Shown: positions 31,191 through 41,816 of the stretch, one piece after another | How positions within the stretch are numbered: position 1 is the first letter of the stretch | Layout: the number at the start of each line of letters is the position of its first letter | Notes under the pieces: model-generated | The model's database searches: none | Told to the model about the DNA's origin: nothing | The model's input: only the letters and a program-made list of their open reading frames with translations | Source: Bradyrhizobium aeschynomenes | GTDB lineage: Bacteria; Pseudomonadota; Alphaproteobacteria; Rhizobiales; Xanthobacteraceae | Assembly (NCBI RefSeq): GCF_013178945.1 | Contig: NZ_JABFDM010000004.1 | Span: 62,001 to 126,000 of the forward strand | Reading direction: 5' to 3' | DNA: 64,000 nucleotides | Made by a program: the position numbers and the translations under genes

Positions 31191-31376
31191 GGAGATGATG
31201 GCGCTGCGGTCGCCCGGGCGGCGAGGTAGGGGGCTTTCGGCGCGGTCGGTGGTTGTGGCGGCCTCTTACCCCAACCCTCTCAGCGCGAGCTAAGCTCGTC
31301 GCTGCCCCGTAAGAACGAGGAGAGGGGGCGCGCTGCCGTTCGGGCGGCAGCTCGGCTCCAACGGACTTACGATAGC

Positions 31377-31910
31377 CTACAGCGGATTAAACACCGGCCC
31401 GCGCTTCGCCGCTTGCAACCCTGCCCTCAGGGCCTTCGCAAAGCTCGCTTTTTCCTCCGGTCCCAGGAAGCTGGCGATGGCGACGCGCTGGCCGCGCGCC
31501 ACCAGGTAGAGGCGCTCGATGCCGAATTCCTCGTGGGTCTCCTGGTCGAGGCGGACCCAGAGCGGGTTGAAGCGCCATTCCATGACGTGGCCCTTGTGGC
31601 TGACGCGGCGCAGGCGCAGCTCGGTGAGCGTAATGGTCACGTCCTCATAGGCACGGGCGCGGCGGAAGTTGACGCGGAAGGCCCAGTAGATCGCGAGGGC
31701 GTCGAGGCCGAAGAAGCCGAGCACCGGCCAGGCGCCCATCATCACCGAGGCGATGCCGCCGATGAAGCTGATGGCGCAGACCACGGCCATCAGCACCAGG
31801 AAGCCGGTGCGGCCGAGCGAGCGATGCGGCGTCAGCCGGGCCGAGAACAGCTCGGGATCAGCGGCGTCGTTGCCGGTCTCCTGATACGCAAAAGCATTGC
31901 CTGGCGTCAT
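31377..31910 (-). CDS. DUF2244 membrane protein
   Basis: 177 residues. Two adjacent membrane segments (FLVLMAVVCAISFIGGIASVMMGAWPVLGFFGL, in two helices) followed by a soluble beta-rich region with VTITLTELRLRRV and MEWRFNPLWVRLD, the DUF2244 pattern. Function unknown. It is divergent from nth with overlapping 5' regions: its start at 31910 is only 22 bases from the nth start, the usual rhizobial arrangement. Confidence 0.88.
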   Translation of the reverse strand: MTPGNAFAYQETGNDAADPELFSARLTPHRSLGRTGFLVLMAVVCAISFIGGIASVMMGAWPVLGFFGLDALAIYWAFRVNFRRARAYEDVTITLTELRLRRVSHKGHVMEWRFNPLWVRLDQETHEEFGIERLYLVARGQRVAIASFLGPEEKASFAKALRAGLQAAKRGPVFNPL

Positions 31911-31932
31911 GGGGCCTCAGTATACCCGGATC

Positions 31933-32766
31933 ATGGCCAAAATCACCCGCCCCCAACGCGCCAAGCCGGCCCCGGTTCGCAAGCCGTCCCCAAAGGCGGT
32001 CAAAGCCGCGCCGGGAACGGCGTTCAAATCCGCATCCAAAACGGCGAAGAAGGCCGGCAAGATCAGCCCGGCTGCCAAGGCGGGGGCAGGCTCGGTCAAG
32101 CCGGTCAAGACAGGGTTGAAGGCAACGAAACCCTGGACCCCGGCCGAGATCCGCGAGGCCTTCAGCCGGTTTGCGGCGTCGAACCCGGAGCCGAAGGGCG
32201 AGCTCGAACACGTCAACCCGTACACCTTGCTGGTGGCCGTGGTGCTGTCGGCGCAGGCGACCGACGCCGGCGTCAACAAGGCGACGCGGCCGCTGTTCGC
32301 CGTCGCCGACACGCCGCAGAAGATGCTCGCGCTCGGCGAGGACGCGGTGCGGGACTATATCAAGACCGTCGGCCTCTTCCGCACCAAGGCCAAGAACGTG
32401 ATCGCGCTCTCGCAAAAGCTGATAGCCGAGTTCGGCGGCGAGGTGCCGCGCACGCGCGCGGAGCTGGAGTCGCTGCCGGGCGCGGGGCGCAAGACCGCGA
32501 ATGTCGTGCTCAACATGGCGTTCGGCGAGCACACGATGGCGGTCGACACCCATGTCTTCCGCGTCGGCAACCGCACGGGGCTCGCGCCCGGCAAGACGCC
32601 GCTGGAGGTCGAGCTCGGGCTGGAGAAGGTGATCCCCGCCGAGTTCATGCTGCACGCCCATCACTGGCTGATCCTGCACGGCCGCTACACCTGCCTCGCC
32701 CGCAAGCCGCGCTGCGAACTGTGCCTGATCAAGGACCTCTGCCGCTGGCCGGAGAAGACGGCGTGA
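31933..32766 (+). CDS. nth: Endonuclease III (DNA glycosylase/AP lyase)
   Basis: 277 residues. After a Lys/Ala/Pro-rich N-terminal extension of about 60 residues comes the HhH-GPD core: VVLSAQATDAGVNK with the catalytic Lys region, LPGAGRKTANVVLN (helix-hairpin-helix), VDTHVFRVGNR with catalytic Asp, and the [4Fe-4S] loop CLARKPRCELCLIKDLC (Cys spacing 6-2-5). It removes oxidised pyrimidines. A partial copy of its last 60 bases lies at 33062-33123. Start chosen at MAKITRP; an in-frame Met at 31897 is less likely. Confidence 0.95.
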   Translation: MAKITRPQRAKPAPVRKPSPKAVKAAPGTAFKSASKTAKKAGKISPAAKAGAGSVKPVKTGLKATKPWTPAEIREAFSRFAASNPEPKGELEHVNPYTLLVAVVLSAQATDAGVNKATRPLFAVADTPQKMLALGEDAVRDYIKTVGLFRTKAKNVIALSQKLIAEFGGEVPRTRAELESLPGAGRKTANVVLNMAFGEHTMAVDTHVFRVGNRTGLAPGKTPLEVELGLEKVIPAEFMLHAHHWLILHGRYTCLARKPRCELCLIKDLCRWPEKTA

Positions 32767-32797
32767 GGCGACGCGCAAGGCGAGGTCGGCCCGCTGC

Positions 32798-33013
32798 GAC
32801 CCTCCCCTGGAGGAGGGCCATCGCATATGGCGATCGATGTTTTGCGCCTATCTCCCTCCGCGTCGTCATGGCCGGGCTCGTCCCGGCCATCCACGTCGTC
32901 CGGCATGCTGAGAACGACGTGGATGGCCGGGACAAGCCCGGCATGACGATCTGGAGACAGTTTCGCGATACGCTCAGAGTGGCCATATGCGATAGCCCTG
33001 CTTGGGGGGAGGG
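32798..33013. repeat. Composite palindromic repeat (class B, copy 1)
   Basis: Outer boundaries carry CCTCCCCTGG and a GGGGGAGGGT-like end; next inwards GCCATCGCATATGG faces CCATATGCGATAGC; the core (32864-32948) is a palindrome built from CGTCATGGCCGGGCT and AAGCCCGGCATGACG with central ATCCACGTCGT/ACGACGTGGAT arms. A nearly identical core is at 62758-62842. It sits immediately after nth and before the nth-end duplicate. Confidence 0.85.
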
Positions 33014-33061
33014 TGACAGCTGGACCTGCGCGCGCAGATCAACGCGACGAGAGAAACGATC

Positions 33062-33123
33062 GTCAAGCCGCGCTGCGAGCTGTGCCTGATCAAGGGCCTC
33101 TGCCGCTGGCTGGAGAAGACGGC
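33062..33123 (+). pseudogene. Partial duplicate of the nth 3' end
   Basis: These bases match 32703-32762 of nth over about 60 positions with three differences, encoding KPRCELCLIKGLCRWLEKTA. The copy contains the iron-sulfur cysteines but no other part of nth and no start or stop in place; the frame runs on into unrelated sequence. It is separated from nth by the composite palindrome at 32798-33013. The remaining bases to 33340 show nothing recognisable. Confidence 0.85.
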
Positions 33124-33340
33124 CTGGTACGTCAAGCGCGACGTAAGGTTGCAAGCAGAGAACGCGTTTGACAGTCACTTTAGCGTCACGCCGCGACGCC
33201 GTCTCACCATGGCCGGGCCACATCGCCGCCCGCATTGGTCATAAGATGAAACCCGTCATCCGGGCGAAGTGAGTGGCGCGTGACTGAACCCCGCGTTCTC
33301 GGACGTCTGCTGCGCCGGGACGTGGGGAAGGATCAGTTGC

Positions 33341-34393
33341 ATGGACAATACCGCCGCGCTCGTGTCGCTCGCGACCGCTGTGCCGCCGCATCAGTTTCGC
33401 CAGAACGAGGTGATGGAGGCGGCGCGCGTCGTGCTGTCGCCGCGCTTTCCGCAGTTCGACACGATGGCGAGCCTGTTCGCCAACACCGGCATCCGCGCCC
33501 GCTACGGCGTCAAGCCGATCGAATGGTACATGGAACGGCGCGGCTGGCCGGAGCGGACGGAGGCGTACCTCGACGGCGCGGAGGCGCTGTTCGTCGAAGC
33601 GACCAACAAGGCGCTGGCGCAGGCCGATCTCAGAGCTGATGAGATCGACACCATCGTCTCCGTGAGCTCGACGGGCATCGCGACGCCGACCCTGGAGGCG
33701 CGCGTCGCCGGCCGCATGGGGTTTCGCTCCGACGTCTCGCGCGTGCCGGTGTTCGGGCTCGGCTGCGCCGGCGGCGTCTCCGGCCTGTCGATCGCCGCAC
33801 GGCTGGCGCAGGCGCGGCCGGGCACCAACGTGCTGTTCGTGACGTTCGAGCTGTGCACGCTGGCCGTTCGTCATGACGAGCTGAGCAAGGCCAACATCGT
33901 CGCACTCAGCCTGTTCGGCGATGGCGCGGCTGCCGCGATCCTGCGGGCCGGGGACGGCGGGGCGACGCGCGTCGAGGCGACCGGCGAGAAGCTGTGGCCG
34001 GATACGCTCGACATCATGGGCTGGAGCGTCGATCCCGAAGGGTTCGGCGTGATCTTCCAGCGCACCATTCCGGACTTCGTCACCGAGAACATGGGCCCGG
34101 CGGTCAACGAGATCCTCGGCAACATGAAGCTGTCGGCCGGAGAGGTCGATCGCTTCGTTTGCCATCCCGGCGGCGCCAAGGTGATCACGGCGCTGGAGCG
34201 CGCGCTGTCGATCGGGCAGGGCACGCTCGATCATGAGCGCGAGATCATCGCCGACTACGGCAACATGTCCGCTCCGACCGTGCTGTTCGTGCTGGAGCGC
34301 GCGCGGGCGAAAGGCTTGCCGCCGCGCTCGGTGCTGACGGCGCTCGGACCCGGATTCACCGCAAGCTGCGTTTCACTGAGGCACGCCGCATGA
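33341..34393 (+). CDS. Type III polyketide synthase (chalcone-synthase-like)
   Basis: 350 residues of the thiolase fold. The nucleophile is in VFGLGCAGGVSGLSIA (Cys), the other two triad members in VCHPGGAKVI (His) and YGNMSAPT (Asn); the C-terminal ALGPGFTASCV loop is also typical. Bacterial relatives such as Bacillus BpsA condense malonyl-CoA on fatty acyl starters to alkylpyrones or alkylresorcinols. It forms an ATGA-coupled operon with an ICMT-like methyltransferase and an MFS exporter, matching bps/srs-type clusters. Confidence 0.92.
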   Translation: MDNTAALVSLATAVPPHQFRQNEVMEAARVVLSPRFPQFDTMASLFANTGIRARYGVKPIEWYMERRGWPERTEAYLDGAEALFVEATNKALAQADLRADEIDTIVSVSSTGIATPTLEARVAGRMGFRSDVSRVPVFGLGCAGGVSGLSIAARLAQARPGTNVLFVTFELCTLAVRHDELSKANIVALSLFGDGAAAAILRAGDGGATRVEATGEKLWPDTLDIMGWSVDPEGFGVIFQRTIPDFVTENMGPAVNEILGNMKLSAGEVDRFVCHPGGAKVITALERALSIGQGTLDHEREIIADYGNMSAPTVLFVLERARAKGLPPRSVLTALGPGFTASCVSLRHAA

Positions 34394-34896
34394 CCTTCGC
34401 CGCCTTCGTCCTCGCCCTCGTCACGATGCAACGGCTCGGCGAGCTCGTGCTCGCCCGCCACAACACCCGCCGCCTGCGCGCCATGGGCGCGGTCGAGGTC
34501 GGGGCGGATCATTATCCGCTGATGATCTCGATGCATGCAGCCTGGCTGGTGTCGCTGTGGCTGCTCGGCGTCGATCAGGAGGTCGATCCCTGGCTGCTCA
34601 CGGGCTTCGTGCTGCTGCAGGGCCTGCGCTGGTGGGTGCTGGCGACGCTCGGCCCGCGCTGGACGACGCGCATCATCATCCTGCCGGGCGCGCCGCTCGT
34701 CAGCGACGGGCCGTATCGCTACATCTCGCATCCGAACTACCTGGTCGTGACCGCCGAGATTGCGCTGCTGCCGCTGGCGCTGCATCTGCCGCTGATCGCG
34801 CTGATCTTCTCAGGTCTCAACGCCGCCGTGCTGTTCATCCGCATCCGCGCCGAATCCGAGGCGCTCTCCGGCGTCGGTGGCGGCCAGACGGCATGA
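34390..34896 (+). CDS. Isoprenylcysteine carboxyl methyltransferase-like membrane protein
   Basis: 168 residues, four or five membrane segments, with the ICMT family motif DGPYRYISHPNYLVV near the C-terminal half. Homologues encoded beside type III polyketide synthases (BpsB, SrsB) methylate alkylpyrones or phenolic lipids. The start forms an ATGA overlap with the PKS stop and its own stop overlaps the start of the MFS gene, so the three products are made together. Confidence 0.9.
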   Translation: MTFAAFVLALVTMQRLGELVLARHNTRRLRAMGAVEVGADHYPLMISMHAAWLVSLWLLGVDQEVDPWLLTGFVLLQGLRWWVLATLGPRWTTRIIILPGAPLVSDGPYRYISHPNYLVVTAEIALLPLALHLPLIALIFSGLNAAVLFIRIRAESEALSGVGGGQTA

Positions 34897-36512
34897 GCGC
34901 AGCGGCCGCGCCGGAGGAGACGCCGAGCCTCGCCACCTGGCTCGGCTTCGTCCTGATGTGCGTCGGCATGTTCATGGCGATCCTGGACATCCAGGTGGTG
35001 GCGACCTCGCTGCCGACCATCCAGGAGGCGCTCGGCATCACGCCGGACGCGATGAGCTGGATCCAGACGGCGTATCTGATCGCCGAGATCATCGCGATTC
35101 CGCTGACCGGCCTGCTGACGCGCGTGTTCACCCTGCGCTGGCTGTTCACGGGCGCCGTCAGCGTGTTCACCGCCGCCTCGCTCGGCTGCGCGTTCAGCGG
35201 CAGCTTTCACATGCTGCTGGCGTTCCGCGTGCTGCAAGGCTTTTTCGGCGGCCTGCTGATCCCCGTGGTGTTCTCCGCGGTGTTCCTGCTGTTTCCGTCG
35301 CGGCTGCATGCGGTGGCGACGACGATCGGCGGCGTGGTCGCGGTGCTCGCGCCGACGATCGGCCCGGTGGTCGGCGGCTTCATCACCAACACCTGGTCGT
35401 GGCCCTGGCTGTTCCTGATCAACATCGTGCCCGGCATCATCGCCGCGCTGATGACGCCGAGCCTGCTGCCGAAGCAGCGGATGGATCTGGGCGAGCTGGA
35501 GAAGCTCGACCTGTTCGCGCTGATGCTGCTCGCGGTGTCCCTGGGGAGCCTCGAGCTCGGGCTGAAGGAGGCACCGAAGGGCGGCTGGCTATCGTCGAAC
35601 TGCATTGCGCTGCTGGTGCTCAGCGCGTCCTGTCTCACCCTGCTGATCCAGCGCCTGCTGGCGTCAGGCGATCCGATCCTGCGCATCGGCAGCTTCCAGC
35701 GCCGCTCGTTCACGCTCGGCTGCCTGTCGAGCTTCTGTCTCGGCATCGGCCTGTTCGGCTCGGTCTATCTGATGCCGGTGTTCCTCGCCTTCGCGCGCGG
35801 CCATGACGCGTTCGAGATCGGCAAGATCATGCTGGTGACGGGCGTCGCGCAACTGGTCGCAGCCCCGCTGGTGACGGCGCTCGACGGCAAAGTCGACGCG
35901 CGGGTCCTGACCGCGTTCGGCTTCGCACTGTTCAGCATCGGTCTCGCGGCCAGCGCATTCCAGCCGCCGACCGCCGACTATCAGGAGATGTTCTGGCCGC
36001 AGGTGGTGCGCGGCGTCGGCATCATGTTCTGCCTGCTGCCGCCGACGCGGATCGCGCTCGGCGATCTGCCGCCGGCCGAGGTCGCCGATGCCAGCGGCCT
36101 GTTCAACCTGATGCGCAATCTCGGCGGCGCGATCGGCATCGCGCTGATCGACACCGTCATCTATGGCCGCGTCACCCTGCATGCGCAGGCGTTCCGTGAT
36201 CGCCTGATGGCCGGCGACACCGCGACCGCCAAGGCGATCGGGCTCGCGCCGGAGCTTTTGCGCAACCGGCCGCGTGGCGTCACGGAGGAGCAGGCGATCG
36301 CCTATGTGCGGCCGCTGGTGGAGAAGGCCTCGCTGGCGCTCTGCGTCAACGAGGCCTGGGCGATGCTCGCCGGCGTGGCGCTGCTCGGCTTCGTTCTCAT
36401 TCCCTTCGCCCGCAACAAGCCCGCCAGCCTGTCGCCGCGGATGATGGCGCTAGAGGCTGCGCAGCCGGCGCTCCGGCGACGGCTCGATCAGCTCGGGCCG
36501 CGGCCCCGATAG
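34893..36512 (+). CDS. DHA2-family MFS exporter (EmrB/QacA type)
   Basis: 539 residues and about 14 membrane segments. N-terminal DILDIQVVATSLPTIQEALG-like pattern appears here as MAILDIQVVATSLPTI, the DHA2 antiporter signature; GPVVGGFI marks motif C. It probably uses proton motive force to export a lipid or drug-like molecule. In the operon with the PKS and methyltransferase it may export or flip the product, or give resistance. Its last 63 bases overlap the 3' end of the convergent gene at 36450. Confidence 0.9.
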   Translation: MSAAAAPEETPSLATWLGFVLMCVGMFMAILDIQVVATSLPTIQEALGITPDAMSWIQTAYLIAEIIAIPLTGLLTRVFTLRWLFTGAVSVFTAASLGCAFSGSFHMLLAFRVLQGFFGGLLIPVVFSAVFLLFPSRLHAVATTIGGVVAVLAPTIGPVVGGFITNTWSWPWLFLINIVPGIIAALMTPSLLPKQRMDLGELEKLDLFALMLLAVSLGSLELGLKEAPKGGWLSSNCIALLVLSASCLTLLIQRLLASGDPILRIGSFQRRSFTLGCLSSFCLGIGLFGSVYLMPVFLAFARGHDAFEIGKIMLVTGVAQLVAAPLVTALDGKVDARVLTAFGFALFSIGLAASAFQPPTADYQEMFWPQVVRGVGIMFCLLPPTRIALGDLPPAEVADASGLFNLMRNLGGAIGIALIDTVIYGRVTLHAQAFRDRLMAGDTATAKAIGLAPELLRNRPRGVTEEQAIAYVRPLVEKASLALCVNEAWAMLAGVALLGFVLIPFARNKPASLSPRMMALEAAQPALRRRLDQLGPRPR

Positions 36513-37202
36513 CCGCTTGTGCAGATGGACCATGAAAGCCATGCCGAACAGCGGCGTCGCCAGGTTCACGATCGGAATGGTGACGAACGCGGCGATGACC
36601 AGTCCGGCCGTGAACACGGTCACCGCATTGTCGCGCCGCATGGCCTTGGCTTCCGCCGGCGGCCGGAATCGCATCGCGGCCAGTTCGAAATATTCCCGGC
36701 CGAGCAACCAGGCGGTGGCGACGAAGAAGATCACGAAGCCGGCGCCGGCCAGGAACACGAAGGGCAGGGCGACCAGATAGATCAGGATGGTGAGGCCGGC
36801 CGCTTTCAGGCCTTCCATCATGGCGATACCGAACGGCAGCGCGACGCCGGGCCGCTCGGCCGGATAGTGCTCGCGCTCGACGAGGTCGGCGACGTCATCG
36901 ACGAACAGGCTCGCGATCACCGAGGTGATCGCCGGCATCAGCATGATGCCGCCGAACACGACGCCGAAGCCGGCCGCGATCGAGATGATCCAGGTCAGCA
37001 CCTCCAGCGTGCCGTGCGAATTCGGCCCGAGCATCGCCTCGGCCCAGCCCTCGCCGGCGGTGGCGAGCCATGTCAGCAACCGCTGCAGCCCGATCGCCAG
37101 CACCGTGACCAGCACCAGCGCCAGCCCGATCGACCGCCACAGGATCGACCGCATCGGCGGCGACAGAATCTGCGAAAGCGCCTTGATGGCGGCGTCGATC
37201 AT
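36450..37202 (-). CDS. EI24/CysZ-like membrane protein
   Basis: 250 residues with four main hydrophobic regions (SIGLALVLVTVLAIGL; WIISIAAGFGVVFGGIMLMPAI; LTILIYLVALPFVFLAGAGF; VFTAGLVIAAFVTIPIVN in separate stretches), and the family-typical PLFGMAFMVHLHKRL end. CysZ transports sulfate in enterobacteria; function in rhizobia is not established. It is convergent with the MFS gene and overlaps it by 63 bases. Confidence 0.8.
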   Translation of the reverse strand: MIDAAIKALSQILSPPMRSILWRSIGLALVLVTVLAIGLQRLLTWLATAGEGWAEAMLGPNSHGTLEVLTWIISIAAGFGVVFGGIMLMPAITSVIASLFVDDVADLVEREHYPAERPGVALPFGIAMMEGLKAAGLTILIYLVALPFVFLAGAGFVIFFVATAWLLGREYFELAAMRFRPPAEAKAMRRDNAVTVFTAGLVIAAFVTIPIVNLATPLFGMAFMVHLHKRLSGPRPELIEPSPERRLRSL

Positions 37203-37441
37203 GGGCGTGGGACCTCTCTGTTGACCTGGCGAAAGAGGTAGACATGGCGGACCGCCTCGGCAAGCCCGCGCTCCCGCCGGCGGTTCTTCACCCGCGGCTG
37301 TCCTTCGAGACGCCCGCCTCCGGCGGGCTCCTCAGGACGAGGAGGAGTGCGCGGCGATCACTGCGGCGGGATCTCGACCCTCATGGTGAGGAGCGCGCCC
37401 CTTGGCGCGCGTCTCGAACCATGAGGCCGCGATGCTGCGTC

Positions 37442-40129
<2,688 letters not shown>

Positions 40130-40152
40130 TGCCAGCCTCGCCTCTTGAAACC

Positions 40153-40171
40153 TATACCCTGTAGGGGTATA
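40153..40171. promoter_or_regulatory. CsoR-type operator between copA and csoR
   Basis: TATACCCTGTAGGGGTATA is an inverted repeat of the CsoR/RcnR operator type (TACCC...GGGGTA). It occupies the 50-bp gap between the divergent copA (start 40129) and csoR (start 40180), so one site could repress both until copper releases the repressor. Confidence 0.8.
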
Positions 40172-40179
40172 TAGAGCCC

Positions 40180-40455
40180 ATGCGCGACGACATCAAGACT
40201 TCCTGTCAGAAACGTTTGAGCCGGATCGAAGGGCAGGTCAGGGGCCTCTCCAAGATGGTCGAGGACAACCGATACTGCATCGACATCGTGACGCAGATAT
40301 CCGCCGTGCGGGCGGCGCTGCGCCGCGTGGAGGAGGAGATCCTGCGCGATCACGTCTCCCATTGCGTCGAGCACGCGATTGCGTCAGGCGACAAGGCTGA
40401 TCAACGGCAGAAGATCGCGGAATTGATGGACGTAATCAGCCGGTCGGATCGGTGA
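40180..40455 (+). CDS. csoR: CsoR/RcnR-family metal-sensing repressor
   Basis: 91 residues, all helical: [29 protein letters not shown] in part, [11 protein letters not shown], and [11 protein letters not shown]. The Cys in YCID and the His and Cys in HVSHC match the copper-binding Cys-His-Cys of CsoR. It controls copper-efflux genes by binding DNA when metal-free. The operator ends only eight bases before the ATG, so the transcript may be almost leaderless or use a weak GAG site. Confidence 0.92.
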   Translation: MRDDIKTSCQKRLSRIEGQVRGLSKMVEDNRYCIDIVTQISAVRAALRRVEEEILRDHVSHCVEHAIASGDKADQRQKIAELMDVISRSDR

Positions 40456-40644
40456 GGAGCTACGGCGTGTTGTCGCGACGAACGATCCTGTAGCTTAGTC
40501 ACTCCGTCATGCCCTGCCATGACCCGTGGAGAAAGACGAGCCCAAAGCTCAGATATCCGGATGCAGGACCATTGCCGTACGGACGGAACGAGCGGCCATC
40601 ACCTGCGCGTGCTCGGTTCCAGCTCATGCTCCACTAGCAAGAAC

Positions 40645-41625
40645 TCAAACCACAGCCTTGTCGCGGCGTCTGGTGGCCGGACGCGGCGCAATCTTCCGCA
40701 CGGGCTCGGCGACGAGGAAATGCTCGCTGACAACCAGCCGCTCGCTCACCTTCTCGACCCTCACTTCCTCAGCCTCAACCGGCTGCGCCGCTTCTTCGTC
40801 AGCCGCTTCAGGAACGAGCGGCGGCGATGTGACGGCTCCTGGAAACACGGCGAACTCGCCCGCTACCTCCGCGAGCGGCTTCTGCTTGTCGGCCCAGTGG
40901 AGCGTGGTGTAGTCGAAGCCGTTGACGATGGTCGGTTTGACGATCTCGAAATACGGCGAGATGTCGAAGTCGCGCGGCATGTACAGCGATGAATCGCGGA
41001 TGTGCAGGATCTCGCGCTTGGCCCGCCGCGACGGCGCGCGCGTAATCTTCGGCAGGATCGGATAGCGGACGGCGTCGAATGCCTGCGCGATCAGGGCCGA
41101 GCAGATCATCTTGGTCGGATCGCCCGAGCCCAGCGCGATCATGCGCCGACGCCAGCGTTGCGGGATCGGCATTGGAATCAGATAACGCATCAGGTCGACG
41201 ATGTTCTTGGTGTCGTAGCCGAAGCCGATGCGGTTGATGGCGTAGCGGCAGACCGTGTGGCGATCCTCGTAGGTGAGGCCGACGGGCCGGCAGACGCGCG
41301 TATGATAGGCGAAGTATTTCGACAACGGCGCCGAGATCACGCCGTCGCCGACATAGGCCTCGACCAGCACATGTGGCTCGCCGTCCGGCTCGACAGCGCC
41401 GTCGATCGGACCGACATAGAGCGCGGCATGCGACCAGGTCGACTGTGTCAGGTATTTGATGATGCCGGAAATGCGGCTGTTGCCTTCGACCAGCAGCACG
41501 TCGCCGGGCTGAACGTCCTTGCGCAGATAGTCGGGATCACTGGGCGTGAACGGCTCATAGCCCGGGATCTCCTTCTGGAGATAGGCGGCAATCAGCCTGC
41601 CAATCTGATCGAGCACGATACCCAT
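40645..41625 (-). CDS. YiiX/NlpC-P60-like papain-fold hydrolase
   Basis: 326 residues. The catalytic His-containing segment is IIKYLTQSTWSHAALYVG, preceded by DVLLVEGNSRISG; the Cys follows in MICSALIAQAF, so the order His then Cys marks a permuted NlpC/P60 (YiiX/YebB) enzyme. The C-terminal 70 residues are acidic and Pro/Ala-rich, ending in a basic tail. Function may be amidase or lipid-directed. The ATG at 41625 follows GGGGAG; the open frame to 41796 lacks family content. Confidence 0.8.
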   Translation of the reverse strand: MGIVLDQIGRLIAAYLQKEIPGYEPFTPSDPDYLRKDVQPGDVLLVEGNSRISGIIKYLTQSTWSHAALYVGPIDGAVEPDGEPHVLVEAYVGDGVISAPLSKYFAYHTRVCRPVGLTYEDRHTVCRYAINRIGFGYDTKNIVDLMRYLIPMPIPQRWRRRMIALGSGDPTKMICSALIAQAFDAVRYPILPKITRAPSRRAKREILHIRDSSLYMPRDFDISPYFEIVKPTIVNGFDYTTLHWADKQKPLAEVAGEFAVFPGAVTSPPLVPEAADEEAAQPVEAEEVRVEKVSERLVVSEHFLVAEPVRKIAPRPATRRRDKAVV

Positions 41626-41816
41626 AACGCTCCCCGGGCGGTCCTTGCCGGCCGCCTGCTTATCCCTTCTTCCATGATGGTCGATTGCGGTTGCAATTTG
41701 GTTCATAGTCGAAGCGTCGCAGACGGTATCACGTTTACCATCCCGGTTGCCGCAGCGCGATAGATGCGGCAAATTCGACGAATTCGCTGCCTTCAAAAGC
41801 TTTCGGAAACCATCTC

